The notes beneath the pieces are model-generated. The model worked only from the letters and a program-made list of their open reading frames with translations. It made no database searches and was not told the origin of the DNA. 64,000 bases of DNA from Atopsyche davidsoni (lineage: Eukaryota > Arthropoda > Insecta > Trichoptera > Hydrobiosidae). Positions 1 to 10,419 of this stretch are shown in pieces. The stretch is taken from assembly GCA_022113835.1 (NCBI GenBank), contig JAILWY010000008.1:6235001-6299000 (forward strand). The letters are read 5' to 3'. How positions within the stretch are numbered: the stretch's first letter is position 1; the number at the start of each line of letters is the position of its first letter. A program made the position numbers and the translations under genes.

Positions 1-570
1 AATTACCTTTCGAATAAACGTTTGAGCCATAAAATATTTCAGTATTTTTTTTTAAATAATACCAATTCTGCGAAGCGTACAAAAATAGAAAACGGCCCGT
101 TTTCACAAAAGATTGTGTTTTTAATTTTTATGTGAAGTTATTTTATGGTGCATTATCAAATTGGCCACGCCTCGCCGTTACGCGGCCGCGCGCTGCATTT
201 GCCTACAGAGGCGAGATCGCTAAGAGGGCCTCGGCGAATTCCGAGAGCTTTTTTCATTTTTTCAGAAACTGCATTTTTCAAAGAATATCAAATTAGTTTC
301 GCCATCCGGCCGGGCAGAATGCGTCTTTATTTAAAAGAAACCATCTTTTTTACTGCCGCTTCATATATTTATTGCTGAAACGTGTCTGCGACTCTTCGTC
401 GGAACGCCCAAACGATATATATACAGAATGAATCCAATCGTGGTGCAGACCTTTCAACCTAGTTTTCTTTACACTACTACAGATTTTTTATCATAAAAAT
501 GGCATATTCTCAAAATACATTAAACACGTGGTTACCCTATCACAAGAAAACTAGGAAGAAATGAAAAGTT
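1..570. other. AT-rich DNA with a small CpG-rich patch
   Basis: Mostly AT-rich sequence. A GC- and CpG-rich patch at about 165-245 (Class GCGGCCGCGCG) contrasts with its surroundings, but it has no splice sites or recognisable peptide. An open frame at 145-378 crosses the patch; its product resembles nothing I know and is probably chance. Confidence 0.5.
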
Positions 571-577
571 AACTTCA

Positions 578-618
578 AACGCTTCGCCTCAGAGGAAGTT
601 GGTGACTTTTTCACTTAA
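578..618 (-). mobile_element. LINE 3'-end scrap
   Basis: Read on the minus strand, this short segment matches the terminal part of the LINE family seen across the window: GTCACCAACTTCCTCTGAGG corresponds to the last codons and stop region of the longer copies at 38103 and 53160. Only about 40 bp survive and there is no coding capacity. Confidence 0.45.
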
Positions 619-721
619 TATACTGTGCCATAATTTTGACCTGAAAAGGACTTTTTTTAATTGATAATGATTAAGTACATTTTTTCAAATATTGAAAAAT
701 GAATAATTTATCGTGATTTGT

Positions 722-788
722 TATCAATAAAACCTGTATAGGCAAAATCGTACTTCCTGTGAGACGGTCTTCACAAAAATCAATAATA
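722..788. repeat. Dispersed repeat, copy 1 of a 65-bp pair
   Basis: About 65 bp beginning ATCAATAAAACCTGTATAGG matches 30482-30547 with roughly four mismatches, in the same orientation. The flanks are unrelated, so this is a dispersed element rather than part of a longer duplication. I do not recognise the family. Confidence 0.7.
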
Positions 789-799
789 GACTTTTTTTA

Positions 800-1800
800 A
801 ATATACATTTCGTATATTTACACCTGTATGCTGAATCATATTATAATAATTCAAATTTATATAGTTTCCTCGTGATCAGCCAGCAACCATTTTATAGACA
901 TGCTGTTTCTGAAAGATCACTTATATACAAATATATATTGCTCTGAAGCTCTGTCTCTGAAATTGTTGTTTCAGTTATTTCAAGAATTGCAATGATTAAG
1001 ATGTTCATTTCAATCAGTAGCCTCGCACGCGGTTGGCACCCTTTCTACGGCTGAGGAAATAGAAGAAGAAAGTAAGACGCGACCTTGGAGAGTGAAGGAG
1101 AAGGAATGACTGACATTGTTTCTAACCCATTAACACACATCCAGCAGTGCTTCACGCTGCTTGCAGGCTAATTGTCTAGATACGCCACGTGAACGTGTTA
1201 AATCTTTAAGTACCACGTATTCATATTTACCAAGTAATCACATTCAAAGATTTTCATACTGATACAAATAAACTCAATGCACTTAAAAAGCATAAAATTT
1301 CTTTACATTTAACTACTCTCAAAAAATTTTTGAAGGTCGTTTTTGTCGTTCCAAAATATTGATATTATTTGTCAATATCTTCAGTTTTCACAAAAACACT
1401 TATCAAATGGTTACTTGAATATTAACAAAAAAATTAATTATTAAAATCGAACTAAGATTGTATAAAATAGCCTTTATATGGCAATAAATTATTGATAGTA
1501 AAAATATGTCTAAATGCAGCTTTTTCTAAAATCTTCATGCATCAGTTTGTTATTATTGTAGAGCATATAACGTGTATCTCTATGGCGTATGCAAAACGTT
1601 TCAATCAGAGCAGAATCAGCTCTGCTCCAGTATGAACTACTGGAGACTTGTAACTTAAAATAAAAATAATAACCATTAACTGTATTAAAAAAACTACGAT
1701 ATTTATTTGTAGTATGATAGGTGTCTTGTAAATTTATTATGTATTTCGAATAAAGCCTACACGAATAAAAAAAACACGACTTTAGTACCAAACAAAATAT
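800..1800. other. AT-rich DNA without an assignable gene
   Basis: Mostly low-complexity AT-rich sequence. Positions 1032-1072 hold a possible, very degenerate LINE tail (GGCTGAGG followed by AGAAGAAGAAAG). Nothing else can be supported. Confidence 0.5.
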
Positions 1801-1811
1801 ATGTGCCTTAC

Positions 1812-1835
1812 CTTTGAAATCAGGTCTCCGATCTC
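1812..1835 (-). CDS. Candidate 24-nt micro-exon
   Basis: On the minus strand a long pyrimidine tract ending TTTTTTGTTTCAG is followed by 24 nt and then a GTAAGG donor, so both splice sites are close to consensus. The length is a multiple of three. Frame 0 reads EIGDLISK; if the preceding exon ends with one overhanging G, the frame gives GDRRPDFK. The surrounding DNA is AT-rich while these 24 nt are about half GC. It would be the most 3' visible exon of a minus-strand gene whose other candidate pieces lie at 4245, 28223, 31905 and 40463. The protein is not recognised. Chance pairing of splice-like sites cannot be excluded in a window this AT-rich. Confidence 0.4.
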
Positions 1836-1839
1836 CTGA

Positions 1840-4240
1840 AACAAAAAAGAAAAAATATCATTAGATAATATATAATAAATATTGTATTTACACATAAATA
1901 AAATAATATTGCTGCCTTATGCTACCTTCAGTATAAATTAAGTTTTTTTTCCTCATAAACAGGTATTGAAAGGTATTAATTATAACTTTAGACATAACTA
2001 TTACAGTTCGTTATATATTATAATGTAAACTATATTTGGGAACGTAATGTTTATATATTATGTAAATAAAACACATTTGTTTTTTAATGGCTTAACTCGT
2101 AATAATAAACATGATTATATACTCATATTAAAAAGCCGAACAATAATAACAAAGCTGTGAATTTCAAAATATATTTTACGGATTTCTTCGATTGAAAACA
2201 TTATATTTTTGAAGTTTGCTTTAATGGCAAATGGCTTAAAAATTCTAGTTAGCACACTTGCATACCAGATTTTTCTTAATTGAATAAAGCGATATATATT
2301 TTTTTGTACAGTAAAAAATTTGTACTATTTTTTTGACATACAAGAAATATATTTTTTTAAAGTTTACTGAATTTGTTAATACAAGAAGTAAACACAATGC
2401 CAAGTGACAGATGAAGGGGGTGGCACATATCTTGGGGCGAATTTTTCACACATTATATAAGACAATAATCACAATAACGATGCACCTGAACAAAGGTACG
2501 GGATGATCCACGTTTTGCTGATTTTGATTACTCAAAAAGGGTGGCAAATTGAGGGCCACCCCGGATAGTGGCAAGTGCTCTAGGTGAGGCTTAAGTTGTG
2601 AGGGTGCATTGGATAACACGTCGGAGCAGACGAAGAGTGGCTGGAGACTTCACACGGCCTGTGATATAATAAACACATTAGCCGGGATGGAGTGTTTCCT
2701 GTGAGCGCGTCGTTAATCGGTGAGCTAAACGTTACTTTCGGAGGTGCTTTATATGCTAATGTCCCTACACCTCACATGACTACTATACTGTTTAAAATTA
2801 TAAGACTAACGATCTGCCGGCTTATTTTTAAAGTTCATTAATACATAGCTATTGTAAAACAAACGTCTTCTCAATACTGAAGGTAAAAATTAAAAAAATT
2901 GCTTATGCCTTGTTGCAGTAATAAAAAGCCTCGGAGTATCGCATTTTCTTTTATAACAATAACCCATTGTTGAATCATATTTATAATTGTTTGATTGCAT
3001 TTATTATATATATCGCATTGCACTAAAAACAAGAAACAAATAGACCTTTAAAAACCGATATATATATGTATATATGTCGAACGAAGTTTTTCAACTTATT
3101 AACAAAGAGGGTTCATTAATGGAGCAGGGTAAGTAATTTTATAAATAAGTCAGATTTTTCCCGTTGCCGAAGTAATCTAACACTGTCAAGATCATTCCCT
3201 ACATCGCTTTTTAGTTGCGTTACAAATTGCATTGGCTATAGTGATTACTCAAACCGAAGTGGTAACACGGAGGGCGTTGTGTGGGTCATACGCACGGAAC
3301 TAAATGGTTTTCTTTTGTAAGCACCTATAACCTAAACAAATCAAAGTACAGACCAAAAAAATTAATTAGCTATAAGATCATATTTGCAATTTAGATTTTG
3401 TGATTTAATGACAATGGATGAAATTATTTTTTAAATATTTTTTATTAAAAAACCATCCAAAATAGTTTTTATACTGTATCTCCAGGTAGGTCAAGTAAAG
3501 TTATCACATTAATATTTTTTTATAAAATCAAAGCAATGGTGCTTTTTAGTAAACGAGGTACACACCTAAAATTTCCACATGAATGATGGACTCAAATTAA
3601 TTACACAAGATATCACGTTTATATTTTAAATAAAATATAAGCTTTAACGCTTTGTTAAATATATATTTATATATAAAATCGTAAGTTTACATATGTATAA
3701 AAAATTCACATAATCACATTTGATCAAATTAAAGCATTAACACTTTGAAATATTCAATATACATACCTGATGGTTTTATATAAATATTTTTTTTAATTAT
3801 TGACTCTTTATTTTTATATTTAGGTTATTAATATTTAAAACTTAATTTGATAAATGACTTGTAATTTAATTATGTAGAATGCGTTACATTACATTTTTGC
3901 TTATTTGAATCGATCAAACAAGCTTTTCAGATTATCACTGCAGCTGATGTAAATTAACTCAAATATTATTTTAAATGTGATTTGTTGCCTTTCCCGGCTT
4001 AGTAAGGAATATAATTACTAAAATCAAATATCCATGTAAATGTTTTAAATTATTCAATCTATTATAGGAAGCCGAGATCTACATAAAATAATATGTTTAA
4101 ATTTACCGAGAAAGCCCATTCCTTAAACGCCCGCCTCTTCGTCAGTATGAATATATTACATGTTTCGATGGAAATTTGCATTTCAAGCATAATTTGAGTC
4201 TAGATTTCTACTTTATGTTAAATTCAATGGAGCATTTTGA
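1840..4240. other. AT-rich DNA, possible intron
   Basis: This lies between two candidate minus-strand exons. A GC-richer block at about 2400-2730 contains a CCACCC/GGGTGG-rich segment and no sustained reading frame; it may be an old repeat. At 3110-3130 a short plus-strand segment ends in a good GTAAGT donor but lacks a convincing acceptor. The remainder is low-complexity AT. Confidence 0.5.
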
Positions 4241-4244
4241 TTAC

Positions 4245-4276
4245 CTGTGATGATAATTGCACCTGGACAATGAACG
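4245..4276 (-). CDS. Candidate 32-nt micro-exon
   Basis: On the minus strand an acceptor (TTATTATTTTTCCCACAG) is followed by 32 nt and a GTAATC donor. All three frames are open. The two that connect without a stop to the 24-nt candidate at 1812-1835 read FIVQVQLSSQ (phase 0 out) and VHCPGAIIIT (one base out). The 32 nt are clearly less AT-rich than their flanks. If real, it would belong to the same minus-strand transcript as the 1812 candidate. The product is unidentified, and which frame is used cannot be settled from this window. Confidence 0.38.
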
Positions 4277-4647
4277 CTGTGGGAAAAATAATAATTTTAC
4301 CAAAAATAGATATGCCGTAATAGGATGTGTCTCGTTTATTCAACTTGTCTAATCTTACTGTAAAAGTTATATGTGTATTTTTTAATATATAAAATACACT
4401 GAGAAGTGAGACTGATAACTAACGAAAGCGTTAAAATGCAAGTTAGGCTGTATCTGATTAGACCTCTCTGAAAGTGGTATTTTCCAAGAAGTATTTCCTT
4501 TTATTTAAAAATTGTTTTATTAGAATATTGTGAAAAAAACTTGCTGCTTCACATGGATATGATCTCGAAAGCTCATGGTCATCAAGCACACGTGCTTTAA
4601 CCAACAGTGTATCATCCACAAAAGCAATAAAGCACTGCAAAAGTGAC

Positions 4648-4740
4648 CGCCCGCGGTGCAGTGGTAAGCAAGCTCGACTCGGTAGCTACACTTATCAGAT
4701 TATCCGAACTTGAACGTCTCTTGCTCGAAATACAAATGAA
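4648..4740 (+). mobile_element. tRNA-like SINE head, diverged
   Basis: The segment starts GACCGCCCGCGGTGCAGTGG, followed by TAAGCAAGCTCGACTCGG, which resembles a tRNA 5' half with an A-box-like GCAGTGGTAAGC. A poly(A)-like AAAAAAAAAAAAAC run follows at about 4743. The B-box is decayed (GAACTTGAACG). Another tRNA-like head at 55703 starts with nearly the same GACCGCC-CGCGGT. Its structure suggests a degraded tRNA-derived SINE rather than a functional tRNA. Confidence 0.35.
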
Positions 4741-4960
4741 CAAAAAAAAAAAAAACAAAACCCATGTCCTTTATTGTTTGTTATCACAAATCACGTTTTC
4801 GTTTTAATCTCACAATAGCGACGATATGATGTGACTGCATGACATGCAGTTGCGATTTAAATTTTCAGACGTGTTGGCGTCAGAGTTTAAATTTCAAATT
4901 CCTGAAAAAAGTACCAGCACTGAAAATTTGAAAGACTCAAAAATTAAAAACATGTAACAA

Positions 4961-5087
4961 GTGTCTCTTTTCAGGGGAGGTTGGTGACCATCTCACTGAA
5001 CAGCAAATTGGCTTCAAATTAGCGCAAATTTAACTTTCTCCTTGCAATGACTCTTTTCCTTTGGATTATCAGATGAAGTAGATTTAT
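4961..5087 (-). mobile_element. LINE 3' fragment
   Basis: On the minus strand this reads from a segment equivalent to the AATCCAGCTGATTGTCCAAG region of the longer copies through AGGAGAAAGTTA to the terminal ACCAACCTCCCCTGAAAAG. The coding frame is broken. Just beyond its 5' limit a T-rich tract ending in TTTCAG looks like a splice acceptor, but it leads directly into this LINE sequence, so I do not treat it as an exon. Confidence 0.6.
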
Positions 5088-5099
5088 TCGGTATTCCTG

Positions 5100-5580
5100 A
5101 AATGAAAAAAAGCAAAAAAAAAACTTACGCATACATATTTTTTAAATTAATTTCACGAGCTGCGTCGTATGGAAGAATAATTTATAAAACGTTTGTTAAA
5201 GTACATGCGAGAGCTTAACACGTTTTTTCCTCTTGTTTTCTTTTCCTCCCGATTGTTTTTTTTTTGTTTTTTTTATCTCGGGTAAATAATTCACCAGCGC
5301 CATATAAGTCTCTCTAAGTAGGTGCCCTCGTGTCGGTCCGTGCACGGGACCCCATGCATCCTTGGCGAAAACCTGGACAGAACCGAACGCGACACGTTTT
5401 CAATGTTCTCAAGCCTGGAATAAACCTTATGCTCTCACAACAAGTACAAATACCAATTGACTAGAAAATTGTAGACATTTTAGGTTGTAAACACTATTGC
5501 CTTTTGAGCGCTTCCTCAGACCTCGAAAGGAACAAGTACTCACTCGCATTTATATAAACTGATATAAGTAATCTTTTTCA
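5100..5580. other. AT-rich DNA with a GC-richer patch
   Basis: Low-complexity AT sequence, with a moderately GC-rich segment at 5310-5420 (GTGCACGGGACCCCATGCAT) that has no open frame of note. Nothing assignable. Confidence 0.5.
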
Positions 5581-5583
5581 TCG

Positions 5584-5624
5584 GGTGCTTCTCCTTAGAG
5601 GAGGTTGGCGACTAGTGTTCATGG
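5584..5624 (-). mobile_element. LINE 3'-end scrap
   Basis: Only the terminal region survives: on the minus strand, AGTCGCCAACCTCCTCTAAG followed by GAGAAGCACCC, the same tail as in the longer copies at 8490 and 43760. There is no coding capacity. Confidence 0.5.
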
Positions 5625-5805
5625 TTTTCTAATGGGAAAATGGTGTAGTAGGTCCCCTGGTCTTTCTACATCTCAGTTTTATATTGCTGCTGTCCAAAAG
5701 CATTATTATATAATCTTTGCCTTACAAAGAAAAGGATACTTAATAAAATAATAGTGTATATTGTTGTTGAGGGACAAGGCATTTGAATGGTGAAGATCCA
5801 TGGTA

Positions 5806-5854
5806 CAGGTCATCATCAGATGCAGAGTTTAGTCATGCATCTGATGATGACCTG
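5806..5854. repeat. Perfect 19-bp hairpin
   Basis: CAGGTCATCATCAGATGCA (5806-5824) is the exact reverse complement of 5836-5854, with an 11-nt loop. The sequence that follows (GGTCAAAACTAGTTATGCAA) continues into AT-rich DNA. Hairpins with CTGATGATG-type arms are common in transposon terminal regions, so this is probably the end of an unidentified element. Confidence 0.85.
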
Positions 5855-6284
5855 GTGTATAAGGTCAAAACTAGTTATGCAAAATAATTCTAATAAACTC
5901 ACAGTGAAGATATAAATAAAAAGTTATTGTTTATCATTAGAATAGTGTATATTATTTCCAATAGAACAAAATAAAACATCGATCACAATAATAGAAGAAA
6001 AGTTTGAACGTAAATATCGACTATATATTGCTAATGCATGGAATTGCATTAAAATGTAAAGATTGCCTTTAAGTAATATTATTTAATATATATTAGTTTT
6101 TATATTGATTGGTGGAATTAGCAACAAAACAAACTATCGATCTAAAAAAATTAATCACTTAAAAACAAATTAGTAATAGTTCATGTCGATTATACATTTT
6201 TCTGTTGTTGTCAATTGGTTTTCAACACCCCAGAAAGTAGTTAACCCTTATCCTAGAAGATCACCGATTGGGCAGTTGAAACCG

Positions 6285-6545
6285 CGGTATGTTGTAGCAT
6301 TATCGAGTGTCGAGTGCTTTCCTTGATAGCCCAATACGGCCCGCGGGGTTTGGATTCGAGAAACTAAAAAATAAACGATCGGACCCCCGCGGCCGAGTTC
6401 GCGAAACAAAATGCAAAAAAGAGCGCAGTTGGCGGGTCAGTGCACCGCGCGTGGCGCGCCCGCAACTTCTGCGCCCGGCGAGCCCGAGTGAGGCCACAGC
6501 TCAGCACACCCACTTGTCACGATCCACATCCAGAGAACCTCACCC
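6285..6545. other. GC- and CpG-rich block
   Basis: A compact CpG-rich island (for example CGGCCCGCGGGG and GCGCGTGGCGCGCCCGC) inside AT-rich DNA. Open frames of 65 and 80 codons exist on opposite strands over the same bases, as expected for stop-poor GC-rich sequence, and neither product is recognised. It could be a promoter-type CpG patch or a GC-rich repeat; the sequence alone does not decide. Confidence 0.4.
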
Positions 6546-6739
6546 TTAATGATGTTATGCGATTTGTATATAAAATAATAAATCAAACTTAAATAATTGG
6601 CCCGGTGAAATATTGAATTTATGTTATTATTGTTACTTTTATTGTCTCTAATGATTGAGTGCTTTTTTGAAAATTATAAAACAAAACTGTCGGTAAAATA
6701 TTTTATTTTTTTTGGACTCGTGCTTGTTTAGTCAATCAT

Positions 6740-7530
6740 CCGAATAAATCGATTATGCCCACCACTACTGCGCTGATTTCCCGGTGGACGGATCGGCTGA
6801 GCATAGTTTACTACCGATGTTTTCCTTATTCTGACCAATCAAACAGTAATTTTTTCCCTTCGGATGCCTCGCGACCATCAGCCCATGCAGAGATTTAGTC
6901 ACCCGACCAGCTGACTCAGGAGTAGTGACGCGCGCTTCCGAGTAACATCCGGAACGGCTACATTGATTCCTGCTCCATCCACGTAGCAGCTTCTTTTTAC
7001 TGCCAAGATAAATCTTAAACAACCCTATTTGCTTCTAACTGCTACAAATACGCAATGCTCTTTGGTAGTTTATAAAGTTGTTGTACTAACTTAAACCGAT
7101 TATTTAACCTCGACAAATTTTTTTTTGATAAAACAAAAACAATTTTATAAGTTGTAATATATTATCCAAATATCCGCACATGCTATTAGAGACTTAAAAA
7201 TAATATATATTTGTCCAAAAATCGTTTTCAGCTGTTCCCAAAAATATGAGTACAGTAAATGATATGGATGAGCTCGAAGTTGGATAATCGATTGATGTTA
7301 TGCTTATATATTATTTGTAAGGATCGAGTTTACGGCGTGGTGGATGTCTAATGCGATAAGTAATTCAAGACTGTTGCGTGGGAAAAAAGCAGCTTGGTGG
7401 TGTATTTTGAAGCTGCTTCTGCTCCCTCAGCAGGACGCACCCGCCGGTGCAGCTCCGTGATTCATGGGCAAGCGACGGGGGCATTGGCACAGTGGGCTTC
7501 AGGAATGCCGGAGGGTTCAAGGCTCAACAG
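6740..7530. other. Two GC-richer blocks of unknown origin
   Basis: Positions 6765-7020 and 7330-7530 are clearly richer in GC than the DNA around them. The first carries an 85-codon minus-strand frame of unrecognised sequence. The second contains a GCAGCTTGG/AAGCTGC inverted pair and no sustained frame. Both could be old repeats or non-coding conserved sequence. Confidence 0.35.
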
Positions 7531-7629
7531 ACAACAATAAACTTCATTTTCACAGATACCAAACGCTGAAAATTGAGATTAGATAATTGAAATTGAAAAA
7601 TATATACGTGTATATCGGTGTCGTGCGAT

Positions 7630-8026
7630 TAAGGGTCTAAGTCATTTTTTTGATCATTTTCTGGTCCGTTTTGCGAAAAATCGACTGCACCAATCGAAAA
7701 AATTCAAATGCAAAAAGTTAGATACATCTCTTCTTCCGAACAGAATATATTTTTATTTCTTGTAATTTTACTTTTAATATGATAAATATGTGTTTTTCCG
7801 CTTGAAGTATAGGAATTTGGAGATTCGTCATGTCCCTGTTCTGAGAGTCCTAAACATTTAAAAGCCTTTTTTTCAATTGGAATTAAAAGATTCAATATAA
7901 ACCCTGTTATAAAATAAGCCCAATAGTTTTTTTAATAGTCTATAAACTTCTATACATCTATAAACTTTCGACATAGAAAAATAAAGTGACAGTTAAACAA
8001 ATTAAATGACACGATTTCGCCAGGTA
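7630..8026 (-). repeat. Dispersed 540-bp element, internally deleted copy
   Basis: Bounded by TAAGGGTCTA at one end and CGATTTCGCCAGGTA at the other, both matching the copy at 47401-47940. Compared with that copy it lacks roughly 110-140 bp near the ORF start. On the minus strand the shared short ORF persists at 7704-7895 (63 codons), with residues such as KCLGLSEQGHDESPNSYTS. The two ends are not inverted repeats of each other, so this is not a simple MITE. The LINE fragment at 8046 begins immediately after it. Confidence 0.8.
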
Positions 8027-8045
8027 TTACGGTCCTTTTTTTGTG

Positions 8046-8520
8046 GCAGACGGGGGATGGACACCAAGAAAGATTAGGTAGCAAGACCCTTAAGGCATGT
8101 TGTGTACCAAAAATTAAATGTTATGTCATCTCAGTTCTCTTTTATGGACTAGAAGCTTGGACACTCAAGTCAGCTGATATGCAAAGAATGAGGCGGCAGA
8201 AACGTGGCTGTATAGGAGAATCTTTAAAACACCATAGGTTGGCCGCGTCACAAATGAAAGAGTCTTGCGCAGAATGCGCAAAAAAAGGGAAGTCTTGACG
8301 CGGGTAAAAAAGCGAAAGGTCTCCTTTTTTTTGCCACACTTTTCTAATAAATCCAGCTGATTGTCCAAGGAAAAATCGAAGGAAATGGGGGCATTGGAAG
8401 AAGAAAGTTAACGTGAGATCGGAAGTGCATCCGGATTGGTGAGACTAGCCCAGTATAGAGATATGTTCGAGGAAATGTTCAACAACCTCCTATAAGGAGA
8501 GAAAACAGAAGAAGAAGTAG
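8046..8520 (+). mobile_element. LINE 3' half: reverse transcriptase C-terminus
   Basis: The best-preserved 5' portion of the LINE family here. A plus-strand frame includes VISVLFYGLEAWTLKSADMQ, typical of the end of the palm/thumb region of non-LTR reverse transcriptases. Further on come the equivalents of KILK-PW-DR-T and KRK-SYFGH, shifted into other frames, and a terminal CAACCTCCTATAAGGAGAG with an AGAAGAAGAAG tail at 8506-8517. Frameshifts around 8200-8340 make it non-functional. The endonuclease and most of the RT are absent, as expected for 5' truncation. It abuts the dispersed element ending at 8026. Confidence 0.85.
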
Positions 8521-8858
8521 TGTACCAAAATCTGGATACCAAAGTTACTCTGTTTTACCCTGTTACCCTTACTTTCAGAAATAAGACATATTTTAATACA
8601 TTTAGCCTCGCATACAATTCGCATTAAAAAATATAATGACGTGGAGACCCTTTGGTTTGAGTAATTGCAACACGAAATTTCAGAAATATTTACTTGCCAA
8701 AAAATCATGCCATTTTATGAGTGTAAATAAAAACAAAGTACAATCAATCACGCACAAAACACTTGAGCCAATAAAATCGCAATGACAACACCGTCTTTAT
8801 TATTTCCGCCACGAGTCGCAGAAGTATTTATATCGCGTATAAATATGCGGGGGTAGGT

Positions 8859-8975
8859 TAGGTGGGCAGGGGCGGGCAGGGGTGGGCAGGGGTGGGCAGG
8901 GGTGGACAGGGGTGGGCAGGGGTGGCCAAGGGTGGGCAGGGGCCTGCAGGGGTGGGCAGGGCGGGCAGGGGTGGT
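8859..8975 (+). repeat. G-rich 10-bp minisatellite
   Basis: About eleven near-perfect copies of GGTGGGCAGG occupy 8861-8970, with units diverging by single substitutions (GGTGGACAGG, GGTGGCCAAG, GGCCTGCAGG). Every unit carries runs of G, so the plus strand could form G-quadruplexes. A TATAAATA sequence lies just upstream at about 8838. The two 72-codon frames that cross it are products of the repeat and are not genes. Confidence 0.95.
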
Positions 8976-9056
8976 GGCGTGCGAGAGCCTCGCGTGACTT
9001 CAGCAAATCAGGGCAGACTCGGCCCAGTCGCCGTGCGTCAGGTTTGTGTCACTTAC

Positions 9057-9143
9057 AAAAGTTCGCCTCTGGCGAAATGACAATTCCCCGTGCCCGCTGA
9101 CATGAAATGTCATACATAATGCGGGTGGAATCCTCCCCTAATG
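9057..9143 (-). CDS. Candidate 87-nt exon, weak
   Basis: On the minus strand an acceptor (ATTGTGTCATTTCAG) precedes 87 nt and a GTAAGT donor. One frame is open across all 28 codons, starting LGEDSTRIMYDISCQRARG. The same stretch contains three copies of GAAATG(A/T)CA near 9074, 9104 and 9146 and could instead be a regulatory cluster. Joined directly to the 24-nt candidate at 1812 it would create a stop, so it does not fit that chain without further exons. Confidence 0.2.
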
Positions 9144-9149
9144 CTGAAA

Positions 9150-9970
9150 TGACACAATGGCACGTATAGCCGGCGCTCTGAAATTCGTTTGTGCATTTTG
9201 ATTTTTCCGGTTTCGGGGGGTGTTTCTACAACCCAACTAAATATCCACACCTCGGGACCCCTTTTGCGCCAAATGTGACCTAGTGGCGGTCATTTAACTG
9301 ATTTAGTTTTAAACATCATATTTTTCAGGCACCACTAGAGCAAGTTTTAGTTTTAGCAAGGTTAATATATTAACACAATGAAATCAGACTTACAAATAAA
9401 AATGATTATAATCTAATCGCTAGGTCATTTATATTTGTTGTATTTTTTTGACATTTAGCAACGTATATCACCTAATCTCAAATAATGTGTAGTGCACTTG
9501 CTTGAAGATGTAAGCGTTCCCGAATTATATTCTAGGCATAGCATTTAATTATTTTGTGAAAACTCACAACCTGAGGTTGAAAAGCTTCGTAGCCTGGTAC
9601 TTGGTAACGAGGTGTCTCTATAATCTCATCGTCAGCAATGTCTGATATTCGATGACTCCCTCGGAGGGAGATTTCATAAAAACAACTACCCTCACGTGAA
9701 ACGACATTAAATACGTCAAAACGTTTTTTATAGCCGGCGATACAAACGAACCTAATATTTTACGCATTTCCGATATAAACCTACTTTACCAGAACACTTG
9801 GCTGCAAATTTATGTGTTTATTTCCTCCGCAGGTAGCTAGTTCAGCTCCTGACACGCGCCGGCCTAACCCAACCTTACCCTAGGCGTGCGTGCCGCGCGA
9901 CAATCTCACAAACCCCGGCGTTTATTGTCTTCAACGAGAAGTGCTTACGCTCTGCTTATTGCGAATTTAA
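9150..9970. other. Mixed-composition DNA, no gene assigned
   Basis: Moderately GC-rich at 9160-9290 and 9830-9920 (ACACGCGCCGGCC). A pyrimidine tract ending CCTCCGCAG at about 9832 looks like an acceptor, but the frame after it stops within 17 codons. Nothing else is supported. Confidence 0.4.
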
Positions 9971-9974
9971 CGTT

Positions 9975-10416
9975 AATTTGGGAGACTGATTGACGTCATA
10001 TTAAGACTTCGATTTAGAGCAATCATTAAACAATGCCTTATAGAGCTATAAAACTATACTTTTCCTTTTCTTGTAGAAACCTCTATACGCACAGTATAAA
10101 TTGATTTAAAGCCTTTACTCAGCCGTAGATATTAATTTGGGTGACTTCGATTAGTCGAAAAAATATCAAACAAAATTTGGGAGACTGATTGACGTCATAT
10201 TTAGACTTCGATTTAGAGCAATCATTAAACAATGCCTTATAGAGCTATAAAACTATACTTTTCCTTTTCTTGTAGAAAGCTCTATACGCACAGTATAAAT
10301 TAATTTAAAACCTATGCCAAGCCATGGATATTAATTTGGGTGACTTCGATTATTCGTCAAAATTTGGGAGACTGATTGACGTCATATTAAGACTTCGATT
10401 TAGAGCAATCATTAAA
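9975..10416. repeat. Tandem repeat, about 199-bp unit, 2.25 copies
   Basis: AATTTGGGAGACTGATTGAC begins at 9975, 10174 and 10361, giving periods of 199 and 187 bp. The first two units are nearly identical over about 120 bp and diverge near their ends; the third stops after about 55 bp at ATCATTAAA. Each full unit also contains a related inner motif (TAATTTGGGTGACTTCGATT), so the unit itself may derive from a smaller duplication. No coding frame is conserved. Confidence 0.92.
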
Positions 10417-10419
10417 TAT

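Noticed and set aside
5040..5110. Minus-strand splice acceptor with an open segment
   Set aside because: The segment is the LINE 3' region itself, so the acceptor-like tract is coincidental.
8800..9100. Three frames of 68-72 codons rich in G, R, W or P
   Set aside because: They read through the GGTGGGCAGG minisatellite in different frames; not genes.
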